5,882 nucleotides of DNA from an uncultured bacterium. GTDB lineage: Bacteria > Edwardsbacteria > AC1 > EtOH8. The position numbers were made by a program, and so were the translations under genes. Below are positions 1 through 4,641 of this stretch, one piece after another. Position 1 is the first letter of the stretch. Every line of letters starts with the position of its first letter. The stretch spans positions 1 to 5,882 of the forward strand of contig CALGNM010000327.1 in the NCBI GenBank assembly GCA_937958665.1. Reading direction: 5' to 3'. A model generated the notes under the pieces. It worked only from the letters and a program-made list of their open reading frames with translations, ran no database searches and was not told where the DNA came from.

Positions 1-77
1 CGGCCAACGGGGTGTATCTCTACCAGCTGATTTCAGGCGACTTCTCGGCCACCAACAAGCTGACACTGGTCAGATAA
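1..77 (+). CDS. C-terminal end of a secreted/surface protein with a T9SS-like (FlgD-Ig type) sorting tail, 5' truncated
   Basis: Only the last 24 codons are in the window; the frame begins at base 3 and ends at TAA 75-77. The visible residues include NGVYLYQLISGDFSATNK followed by LTLVR and the stop. This fits the final beta strands of FlgD-Ig/type IX secretion C-terminal domains, whose usual pattern is G-V-Y-x-Y-x-L, then G, then a short strand rich in T and K ending in L-[VL]-[KR]. In that family the tail directs export across the outer membrane or anchors a large extracellular protein. The rest of the protein lies off the left edge, so its enzymatic or adhesive role is unknown. It is probably a separate transcription unit, because 228 non-coding bases and a promoter separate it from rplM. 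The motif match is good, but so short a fragment could also belong to a related Ig-like fold without T9SS function. Confidence 0.7.
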   Translation, partial: ANGVYLYQLISGDFSATNKLTLVR

Positions 78-85
78 ACCGCAAC

Positions 86-102
86 ATATTGTATATCAAT
101 AT
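86..102. repeat. Small AT-rich inverted repeat
   Basis: ATATTG (86-91) and CAATAT (97-102) are perfect inverted arms around a 5-base TATAT centre, starting 9 bases after the upstream stop codon. It could be a weak hairpin at the 3' end of the upstream message or an operator-like dyad. With only A/T-rich arms of six bases it may also be chance in this AT-rich stretch. Confidence 0.25.
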
Positions 103-123
103 AATAGCCTCCAAAATATTCGG

Positions 124-143
124 CCGGAGTCCGGGCTTTATTT
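124..143 (+). terminator. Possible weak terminator of the upstream gene
   Basis: CCGG (124-127), loop AGT, CCGG (131-134) forms a short GC stem, and the T-rich stretch TTTATTT lies at 137-143. The stem is only four base pairs, and a G-G mismatch blocks extension, so this is weaker than a classical intrinsic terminator. Its position, about 50 bases after the upstream stop and before the rplM promoter, is where a terminator would be expected. Confidence 0.3.
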
Positions 144-199
144 GCTAACCCCCTAAATTAATAATAACTTAACTATATGGCAATGTATTGCTTTTTCTC

Positions 200-228
200 T
201 TGACAAAAAATAAAATTTCAGTTATACT
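200..228 (+). promoter_or_regulatory. Sigma70-type promoter for rplM-rpsI
   Basis: A perfect -35 TTGACA (200-205) is separated by exactly 17 bases from a -10 TATACT (223-228), one base off TATAAT. The surrounding sequence is strongly AT-rich (runs of A and T at 192-213) in an otherwise GC-rich window, as expected of a strong housekeeping promoter. The predicted transcription start is around 235, giving a leader of roughly 70 bases before the rplM ATG. Because the downstream genes are closely packed on the same strand, this promoter may drive much or all of the run. A separate start before rpsB is not excluded. Confidence 0.85.
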
Positions 229-248
229 TACATTCTATTTCGGCAAAC

Positions 249-276
249 AGCCCTCAATAAGGATGCTTTGAGGGCT
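249..276 (+). promoter_or_regulatory. rplM leader hairpin, candidate L13 autoregulatory leader
   Basis: AGCCCTCAA (249-257) pairs perfectly with TTGAGGGCT (268-276), nine base pairs closing a 10-base loop (258-267) that contains AAGGAT. It lies in the predicted 5' UTR, about 14 bases after the likely transcription start and 29 bases before the start codon. The bases that follow are T-rich (TTATTACTTGTTTATT) but lack a clean T run, so it is not a convincing terminator. A weak closing helix AAAC (245-248) with GTTT (285-288) is also possible. Leaders bound by L13 are known for rplM operons of some bacteria. Assigning this hairpin to that class is inference from position only. Confidence 0.45.
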
Positions 277-291
277 TATTACTTGTTTATT

Positions 292-297
292 AAGGAG
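292..297 (+). promoter_or_regulatory. Ribosome binding site of rplM
   Basis: AAGGAG sits 8 bases before the ATG at 306, a strong Shine-Dalgarno at near-ideal spacing. It fixes the start, which also gives the conserved L13 amino terminus. Confidence 0.85.
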
Positions 298-305
298 CAG
301 ACCTG

Positions 306-737
306 ATGAAGACCTACGTTGCCAAAAAGGGTGATATCGAAGCGCGCTGGTTCCTGATCGACGCCAAGGGCCGGTCACTGGGCCGCCTGGCCACTCAGGT
401 GGCCGATCTGCTGCGAGGCAAGGGAAAGCCCCAGTTCACCCCCAATACCGACTGTGGCGACCATGTGGTGGTTATCAATGCCGCCCAGGTAAGGCTCACC
501 GGGGCCAAGATGGAGGACAAGGTGGCCTACCGTCACAGCGGATACCAGGGGGGCTTGAGGACCATCAATTACGGCAAACAGCTGCAGGGGAAGAAGCCGG
601 AGAGGGTGATCGAGATGGCGGTCAAGGGGATGCTGCCGAAAAACCGACTGGCCAAGAGCATCTTCGGCAAACTGCACGTCTATCCCGGCGAGGCGCATCC
701 TCATCAGGCCCAGGCGCCCCAGCCGCTGGCCAAGTAA
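306..737 (+). CDS. rplM: 50S ribosomal protein L13 (uL13)
   Basis: L13 is an early-assembling protein of the large ribosomal subunit that binds 23S rRNA. The 143-residue product matches the usual length (142 in E. coli). Family landmarks are the N-terminal RWFLIDAKG segment (14-22) followed by LGRLAT (25-30), the GDHVVVINA strand (51-59), the YRHSGYQGG stretch (75-83), and the signature [15 protein letters not shown] (101-115) leading into the basic [14 protein letters not shown] tail (123-136). The ATG has a strong AAGGAG at good spacing. rplM is first in this run and is followed by rpsI, its near-universal partner. Expression probably depends on the promoter at 200-228, and perhaps on the leader hairpin through feedback by L13 itself. 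Nothing about the protein is unusual, and the identification is secure. Confidence 0.98.
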   Translation: MKTYVAKKGDIEARWFLIDAKGRSLGRLATQVADLLRGKGKPQFTPNTDCGDHVVVINAAQVRLTGAKMEDKVAYRHSGYQGGLRTINYGKQLQGKKPERVIEMAVKGMLPKNRLAKSIFGKLHVYPGEAHPHQAQAPQPLAK

Positions 738-747
738 AACCATAACC

Positions 748-768
748 GGGGCCGGAAATTTCGGCTCC
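748..768 (+). promoter_or_regulatory. Intercistronic hairpin between rplM and rpsI
   Basis: GGGGCCG (748-754) pairs with CGGCTCC (762-768) through seven pairs including one G-T wobble, and possibly two more pairs inside. A short run of five T (778-782) follows about 10 bases later, just before the rpsI Shine-Dalgarno. The T run is too far from the stem for a standard terminator. The hairpin could tune L13/S9 stoichiometry, protect mRNA ends, or have no function. Confidence 0.35.
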
Positions 769-792
769 AGACGGATCTTTTTAGGAGGTTAG

Positions 793-1182
793 ATGACCAA
801 CGTTATTCGCGCCACCGGGCGCCGCAAATCATCGGTGGCCCAGGTGAAACTGACCCCGGGCCAGGGGAAGATGACCATCAACAGCCGGACCTGTGAGGAC
901 TATTTCTGCCGACCCACCCTGGTGATGATGGTCAAGCAGCCGCTGGAGCTTACCTCCCAGCTGGGCAAGTTCGACGTGTGGGCCAAGGTGGAGGGCGGCG
1001 GGATAGCCGGCCAGGCCGGAGCCCTGAGGCTGGGAATATCCCGGGCCCTGAACCAGATTGAGCAGGAGATGCACAAGCCGCTGAAGTCGGCCGGCCTGCT
1101 GACCCGCGATCCCCGGGAGAAGGAACGCAAGAAATACGGCCAGAAGAAGGCCCGCAAGCGGTTCCAGTTCTCCAAGCGTTAA
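793..1182 (+). CDS. rpsI: 30S ribosomal protein S9 (uS9)
   Basis: S9 is a small-subunit protein of the head domain whose C-terminal tail reaches the P-site tRNA. The 129-residue length is typical. Landmarks are the N-terminal [14 protein letters not shown] (7-20), the core signature [19 protein letters not shown] (68-86), [15 protein letters not shown] (102-116), and the invariant [12 protein letters not shown] ending (118-129), whose last Arg is the tRNA-contacting residue in characterised S9 proteins. The start ATG is supported by AGGAGGT at 783-789, only four bases from the start when counted from GGAGG, so the site is strong but tightly spaced. It follows rplM by 55 bases and is presumably co-transcribed with it. 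The identification is certain. Confidence 0.98.
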   Translation: MTNVIRATGRRKSSVAQVKLTPGQGKMTINSRTCEDYFCRPTLVMMVKQPLELTSQLGKFDVWAKVEGGGIAGQAGALRLGISRALNQIEQEMHKPLKSAGLLTRDPREKERKKYGQKKARKRFQFSKR

Positions 1183-1223
1183 AGGTATTATTAGGCAATC
1201 ACCAATCATCATTACACATGCCC

Positions 1224-1279
1224 GGCCCGAAAAAGCCCCCAGCGGTGTCCGCATTCAGGTGCGGATTCTGGGGGCGGCC
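1224..1279 (+). promoter_or_regulatory. Structured rpsB leader, candidate S2 autoregulatory RNA
   Basis: Three nested helices can be drawn by eye. GGCC (1224-1227) pairs with GGCC (1276-1279). After a seven-base bulge CGAAAAA on the 5' side, GCCCCCAG (1235-1242) pairs perfectly with CTGGGGGC (1268-1275). After an internal loop (CGGTG against TT), TCCGCA (1248-1253) pairs with TGCGGA (1260-1265) around the loop TTCAGG. No T run follows on the + strand, so it is not a terminator for the operon. It ends 40 bases before the rpsB start. S2-mediated feedback through an rpsB leader is known in gammaproteobacteria; applying that here is inference. Read on the minus strand, the middle helix is followed by TTTTT, so it could also terminate antisense transcripts. 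Confidence 0.5.
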
Positions 1280-1304
1280 CGGCAGAGGAACAACCACATC
1301 AATA

Positions 1305-1310
1305 GGGAGG
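1305..1310 (+). promoter_or_regulatory. Ribosome binding site fixing the TTG start of rpsB
   Basis: GGGAGG lies nine bases before TTG 1320-1322. An in-frame TAG at 1311-1313 rules out any earlier start, and the next ATG would remove the conserved HFGHQ region. The site therefore supports the rare TTG start. Confidence 0.85.
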
Positions 1311-1319
1311 TAGATCGAC

Positions 1320-2216
1320 TTGGCTAATTTCACCATCAAGGACCTGCTGGAGGCCGGAGTGCACTTCGGCCACCAGGCGCCGCGCTGGAACCCCAAGATG
1401 AAGAAGTTCATCTTTGACGAGCGCAACGGTATTCACATCATCGACCTGCAGAAGACCGTCAAGTGCCTGAATACCGCCATCGAAAAGGCCAGCCGGATGT
1501 CGGAATCCGGCGATGAATTCCTGTTCGTGGGCACCAAAAAGCAGGCGGTGGACGTTATTAAGGAGGAAGCCCAGCGGTGCGGGATGCACTATGTGTCCGA
1601 GCGCTGGCTGGGCGGGATGCTGACCAACTTTTCCACCATCCAGAAGAGCATCAAGCGGCTCAAGGATCTGGACAGGATGTCGGCCGCCAATTACCAGGGC
1701 TATACCAAGAAGGAGGCCCTGGGAATGGAAAGGGAGCGGGCCAAGATGGAGAAGGTGCTTTCGGGGGTCAAGGAGATGCGGCGGATGCCGGGGGCGGTGA
1801 TTGTGGTGGACTGCAAGAAGGAGAAGCTGGCCATCGCCGAGGCCAACCGGCTGGAGATCCCGGTGATCGCCATGGTGGACACCAACGTCGACCCCGATCC
1901 CATTTCGTATCCCATTCCCGCCAACGACGATGCCCTGCGCTCCATCAAGTTGGTGGTCAGCCAGTTGGCCGAGGCCATCATCGAGGGCCGGGCCAAGTAT
2001 CAGCGGGAGATGGAGACCGCTTCCAAGGAGGGCCAGCCGGCCGGAGAGGAGGCCAAGCCCAGGCGCCATCTGTCGGATCGCGGCGCCCGCCGCAGCGAGG
2101 GAAGGGAGCCCGGAAGGGGCGGACCGCGGGGGGACGGCCAGCGCCGGGGCCCAGCCGGCCAGTCCAGAGGGATCGGACGGGGAGCGCATTCACCCAAGCC
2201 GGCCGATAAGAGCTAG
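1320..2216 (+). CDS. rpsB: 30S ribosomal protein S2 (uS2) with an Arg/Gly-rich C-terminal extension
   Basis: S2 joins the small subunit late and helps position S1 and mRNA. The core (1 to about 230) carries all the usual segments: LLEAGVHFGHQ (9-19), WNPKMKKFIF (23-32), FVGTKKQA (69-76), ERWLGGMLTNFSTI (94-107), SIKRLKDLD (110-118), and the late AMVDTNVDPD (184-193) with IPANDDA (199-205). At 298 residues it is longer than the roughly 240 of E. coli. The extra segment from about 235 onward is low-complexity, and residues 246-290 contain 12 Arg and 12 Gly. Such a tail may contact rRNA or be disordered. The start is TTG with a strong GGGAGG. Other frames are also open through the tail, so a frameshift there cannot be fully excluded, but the in-frame TAG sits 14 bases before tsf, as expected for an intact gene. 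Confidence 0.96.
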   Translation: MANFTIKDLLEAGVHFGHQAPRWNPKMKKFIFDERNGIHIIDLQKTVKCLNTAIEKASRMSESGDEFLFVGTKKQAVDVIKEEAQRCGMHYVSERWLGGMLTNFSTIQKSIKRLKDLDRMSAANYQGYTKKEALGMERERAKMEKVLSGVKEMRRMPGAVIVVDCKKEKLAIAEANRLEIPVIAMVDTNVDPDPISYPIPANDDALRSIKLVVSQLAEAIIEGRAKYQREMETASKEGQPAGEEAKPRRHLSDRGARRSEGREPGRGGPRGDGQRRGPAGQSRGIGRGAHSPKPADKS

Positions 2217-2230
2217 CAGAAAGGAAAGAG

Positions 2231-3070
2231 ATGTCGTTCACAGTTGAGGATGTCAAGAGCCTAAGGGAGAAGACCGGGGCCGGGATGATGGCCTGCAAGG
2301 AGGCCCTCAAGGCCTGCGACGGCAAGATAGATGAGGCGGTGGAATACCTGCGGAAGAAGGGAATCGCTTCGGCCGAAAAGAAGACCGGCCGGTCCACCGG
2401 CGACGGGCTGATAGAGTTTGCCATCGCGCCGGACGGCCTGAAGGCCGCCATGGTGGAGGTCAATTGCGAGACCGATTTTGTGGCCAAGACCGACCAGTTC
2501 CGGCAGCTGACCACCGAGATCGCCAATTGGGCCCTGGGACAGGACAAGGAGACCCTGGCTGCCGGAGACCTGCCGGCCCCGCTGGCCGAGCAGATGAAGC
2601 AGACCATTGCCAAGATCGGCGAGAACATCCAGTTCAAGCGGGGGATGAAGATAACCGCGTCCTCCGGGGTCATTGAAGGTTACCTGCACCTGGGCAGTAA
2701 GCTGGGGGTGCTGGTGGAGGTCGCGGGGTCTTCCTCCGGGGCGGCCCGGGAGCTGGCCCGCGAGCTGGCCCTGCAGGTGGCGGCGGCCAACCCCCAGGTG
2801 GTCTCCCGTGACCGGGTGCCGGCCGAAATGGTGGAGAAGGAAAAGGACATATACCGGGAGCAGGTCCGGGGGGCAGGCAAACCGGAGAATGTGGTGGAGA
2901 AGATAGTCGGCGGCAAGCTGGACAAGTTCTATTCCGAGATCTGCCTGATGGAGCAGCCCTATATCAAGGATCCCCAGAAGAGCGTGGAGGCCGTGGTCAA
3001 GGAGGCCATCGTCAAACTGGGCGAGAACATCACGGTAAAGGGATTCGCCCGCTACCGGCTGGGAGAGTGA
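2231..3070 (+). CDS. tsf: Translation elongation factor Ts
   Basis: EF-Ts is the cytoplasmic nucleotide-exchange factor that releases GDP from EF-Tu. The 279-residue product is normal in length. It begins with the UBA-like N-terminal domain containing [16 protein letters not shown] (11-26) and the [12 protein letters not shown] stretch (33-44). The core motif TDFVAK (81-86) is the segment that inserts into EF-Tu near its Mg2+ site. Later come a GENIQFKR motif, the [10 protein letters not shown] strand, the EQPYIKD segment, and a [16 protein letters not shown] ending typical of the family. The ATG follows AAGGA (2221-2225) at five bases. It lies 14 bases after rpsB, the almost universal arrangement, so the two are surely co-transcribed and would share any S2-based leader control. 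The assignment is secure. Confidence 0.98.
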   Translation: MSFTVEDVKSLREKTGAGMMACKEALKACDGKIDEAVEYLRKKGIASAEKKTGRSTGDGLIEFAIAPDGLKAAMVEVNCETDFVAKTDQFRQLTTEIANWALGQDKETLAAGDLPAPLAEQMKQTIAKIGENIQFKRGMKITASSGVIEGYLHLGSKLGVLVEVAGSSSGAARELARELALQVAAANPQVVSRDRVPAEMVEKEKDIYREQVRGAGKPENVVEKIVGGKLDKFYSEICLMEQPYIKDPQKSVEAVVKEAIVKLGENITVKGFARYRLGE

Positions 3071-3073
3071 GGG
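3069..3073 (+). promoter_or_regulatory. Weak ribosome binding site for the TTG start of pyrH
   Basis: GAGGG overlaps the tsf stop codon and lies seven bases before TTG 3081-3083. No in-frame ATG or GTG occurs between the end of tsf and the conserved KLSGE motif, so TTG is the best start. Coupling to tsf termination may help. Confidence 0.55.
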
Positions 3074-3080
3074 CCCAGGC

Positions 3081-3800
3081 TTGAGCCCGGCTCCAACATA
3101 CCGCAGGATACTGCTGAAGCTCTCCGGCGAGGCCCTGGGGGGGGCTGAGGGGCGGGGTATCGACATCCCCTCTCTGGAGCGGACGGCTGACGAGATTCTG
3201 GCGGTAAGGGAGCTGGGCGTTTCCGTGGGATTGGTCATAGGAGGCGGCAACATCATGCGGGGAGCCCAGACCAAGGCCAAGGCCATCGGACGGGTGACCG
3301 CCGACTACATGGGAATGCTGGGGACGGTGATAAACTCGCTGGCCATGCAGGGGGTGCTGGAGGACAAGGGCTGCCAGAGCCGGGTGATGACCGCGGTGGA
3401 CATGCCCAAGTTCGCCGAGCCATACATTCGCCGCCGGGCCCTGCGCCACCTGGACAAGGGGCGGGTGGTGATCATGGCCGCCGGAACCGGCAACCCCTAT
3501 TTCTCGACCGACACCGCGGCCGCCCTGCGGGCGGTGGAGATCGGGGCCGAGGTGCTGATGAAGGGTACCAAGGTGGACGGGGTCTACAGCGCCGACCCCA
3601 AGAAAGACAAGGCGGCCCGGCGCTACCAGAGCCTGGGGTTCAGCCAGGTATTGGCCGACAAGCTTCAGGTGATGGACCTGACGGCGGTGTCGCTGTGCAT
3701 GGAGAACCGCCTGCCGATAATTGTCTTCGACCTCAACAGCCCGGGCACCCTCAAGAAGATCCTGCAGGGTGAACAGCTGGGAACCATTGTCAAGGAGTGA
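3081..3800 (+). CDS. pyrH: Uridylate kinase (UMP kinase)
   Basis: PyrH phosphorylates UMP to UDP with ATP, the committed step towards UTP and CTP, and works as a cytoplasmic hexamer of the amino acid kinase fold. The 239 residues match the usual length. Motifs seen are the N-terminal LLKLSGEAL (11-19), the phosphate-binding glycine loop GGGNIMRG (54-61), [17 protein letters not shown] (74-90) for UMP binding and allostery, [17 protein letters not shown] (135-151), the nucleotide-binding [13 protein letters not shown] (161-173), and [20 protein letters not shown] (198-217). The start is TTG, chosen because no ATG or GTG precedes the core and spacing to tsf is 10 bases. The order tsf-pyrH-frr is widely conserved, and the start and stop fit translational coupling on both sides. 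Nothing is missing from the active site as far as can be seen. Confidence 0.97.
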   Translation: MSPAPTYRRILLKLSGEALGGAEGRGIDIPSLERTADEILAVRELGVSVGLVIGGGNIMRGAQTKAKAIGRVTADYMGMLGTVINSLAMQGVLEDKGCQSRVMTAVDMPKFAEPYIRRRALRHLDKGRVVIMAAGTGNPYFSTDTAAALRAVEIGAEVLMKGTKVDGVYSADPKKDKAARRYQSLGFSQVLADKLQVMDLTAVSLCMENRLPIIVFDLNSPGTLKKILQGEQLGTIVKE

Positions 3801-3803
3801 GCC

Positions 3804-4361
3804 ATGCTGCCTCAGGTATATCAGGAGATGGAGCGCAAGATGACCAAGGCGGTGGAGGTGCTGAAGGGCGAATACTCGGGCATCCGCACCGGGAGGGCCA
3901 ACCCGGCCCTGTTGGAAGGAATCCGGGTGATGAGCTACGGCAGCCCCGTCCCCCTGAACCAGGTGGCCGGGGTTTCGGTACCCGAAGCCCGTTTGCTGGT
4001 CATCCAGCCCTGGGATAAGAACCTGGTTCCCGAGATCGAGAAGGCCATCCAGAAGTCCGATCTGGGGCTGAACCCCATCAACGACGGCAAGGTGATCCGC
4101 CTGCCCATTCCGGCCCTGACCGAGGATCGGCGCCACGAACTGGTGAAGCTGGTCAAGAAGATGTCAGAGGACGGGAAGGTGGCGATCCGCAACATCAGGC
4201 GGGAGGCCAACGACGAGATAAAGAAACTGGAGAAGGACAAGAAGATCTCCGAGGACGAGTCCAAGAAAGCCCATGATAAAACCCAGGAGTTCACCAATAA
4301 ATATATTGCTCAGATGGACGAGGCCCTGGCCAAGAAGGAAAAAGAGATAATGGAAGTTTAA
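3804..4361 (+). CDS. frr: Ribosome recycling factor
   Basis: RRF works with EF-G to split post-termination ribosomes into subunits. The 185-residue product is the standard size and resembles a tRNA-shaped two-domain protein. Landmarks are GIRTGRANPALL (26-37) at the first long helix, the domain II segment around YGSPVPLNQVAGVSVPEAR (45-63), LVIQPWDK (65-72), and the helix containing IRNIRREANDEIKKL (128-142). Arg132 there corresponds by position to the essential Arg132 of E. coli RRF. The C-terminal helix is highly charged and Lys/Glu-rich. AAGGAG (3792-3797), inside the last codons of pyrH, lies six bases before the ATG, and the two genes are separated by only three bases, so they are likely coupled. 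The identification is certain. Confidence 0.98.
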   Translation: MLPQVYQEMERKMTKAVEVLKGEYSGIRTGRANPALLEGIRVMSYGSPVPLNQVAGVSVPEARLLVIQPWDKNLVPEIEKAIQKSDLGLNPINDGKVIRLPIPALTEDRRHELVKLVKKMSEDGKVAIRNIRREANDEIKKLEKDKKISEDESKKAHDKTQEFTNKYIAQMDEALAKKEKEIMEV

Positions 4362-4366
4362 CCTTT

Positions 4367-4372
4367 GGGAGG
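4367..4372 (+). promoter_or_regulatory. Ribosome binding site of the ferredoxin gene
   Basis: GGGAGG lies nine bases before ATG 4382, in the 20-base gap after frr. It supports this short gene being translated. Confidence 0.8.
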
Positions 4373-4381
4373 AACGGATCA

Positions 4382-4549
4382 ATGCCATACGTGATCACCG
4401 AGGAGTGCGTGGCCTGCGGCAGCTGCGTGGACGCCTGCCCCAACGGGGCCATAGTAGAGGGCGAGGAGAAATTTGAAATCACCGAGGACTGTGTGGACTG
4501 CGGAGCCTGCGTGGACGCCTGTCCGGTCAATGCCATCAAGGAAGGCTGA
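4382..4549 (+). CDS. Small 2x[4Fe-4S] bacterial-type ferredoxin
   Basis: The 55-residue protein MPYVITEECVACG... is a complete clostridial-type ferredoxin. Two CxxCxxCxxxCP motifs are present: Cys9, Cys12, Cys15, Cys19-Pro20 and Cys37, Cys40, Cys43, Cys47-Pro48. Each would ligate two [4Fe-4S] clusters together with the other repeat, in the classical crossed manner. The two halves are visibly duplicated (CVACGSCVDACP and CVDCGACVDACP). The protein is acidic, lacks a signal peptide or membrane segment, and would act as a soluble low-potential electron carrier in the cytoplasm. It follows frr by 20 bases with its own strong ribosome binding site, so it is probably in the same transcript. Its redox partners cannot be read from the sequence. 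Supplying electrons to iron-sulfur enzymes of isoprenoid synthesis is a hypothesis from the neighbouring uppS. A general anaerobic ferredoxin is equally possible. Confidence 0.95.
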   Translation: MPYVITEECVACGSCVDACPNGAIVEGEEKFEITEDCVDCGACVDACPVNAIKEG

Positions 4550-4565
4550 AAAGCATCCCGTCAGA

Positions 4566-4616
4566 AAAGGCGCTCCCGGCGCCGGCCCAGGGCCGGACTC
4601 TCAGTGGGGCGCCTTT
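4566..4616 (+). terminator. Branched GC-rich hairpin between ferredoxin and uppS, possible bidirectional terminator
   Basis: AAAGGCGC (4566-4573) pairs perfectly with GCGCCTTT (4609-4616), extended by CCC (4575-4577) with GGG (4606-4608) around a bulged T. Inside lies a second hairpin, CCGGCC (4582-4587) with GGCCGG (4591-4596). The + strand has only TTT inside the stem before GCTC, and the minus strand has TTTT before CTGA, so either direction would give a modest terminator. It sits 17 bases after the ferredoxin stop and 25 bases before uppS. It may mark partial termination or an mRNA processing boundary within the run. Confidence 0.5.
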
Positions 4617-4641
4617 GCTCATATCAATCCAAATGACATAG

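Noticed and set aside
100-105. Perfect TATAAT that could be a second promoter upstream of rplM
   Set aside because: The position 17 bases upstream (77-82) reads AACCGC, nothing like a -35. In this AT-rich stretch a lone TATAAT is expected by chance, and a much better promoter lies at 200-228.
1183-1223. A separate promoter for rpsB in the gap after rpsI
   Set aside because: I could not find a -35/-10 pair with acceptable spacing, so I do not call one. A non-canonical promoter remains possible.
1299-2189. Long minus-strand open frame opposite rpsB
   Set aside because: It is the mirror of a GC-rich gene with strong codon bias. The translation is Leu/Gly/His-rich with no recognisable domain, and the + strand gene is a certain S2.
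1930-2247. Overlapping + strand frame across the S2 tail into tsf
   Set aside because: It starts inside conserved S2 core sequence and consists of Arg/Pro/Ala/Ser low complexity. It is better explained by GC-rich frame openness, though it is why an indel in the tail should be checked.
2261-3286. Long minus-strand open frame opposite tsf and the start of pyrH
   Set aside because: It spans two certain genes and their junction, has no family motif, and its composition (Leu, Gly, His, Pro) is typical of antisense shadow frames.
3030-4136. Long minus-strand open frame opposite pyrH and frr
   Set aside because: It crosses the boundary of two well-identified + strand genes and shows no domain pattern or ribosome binding logic.
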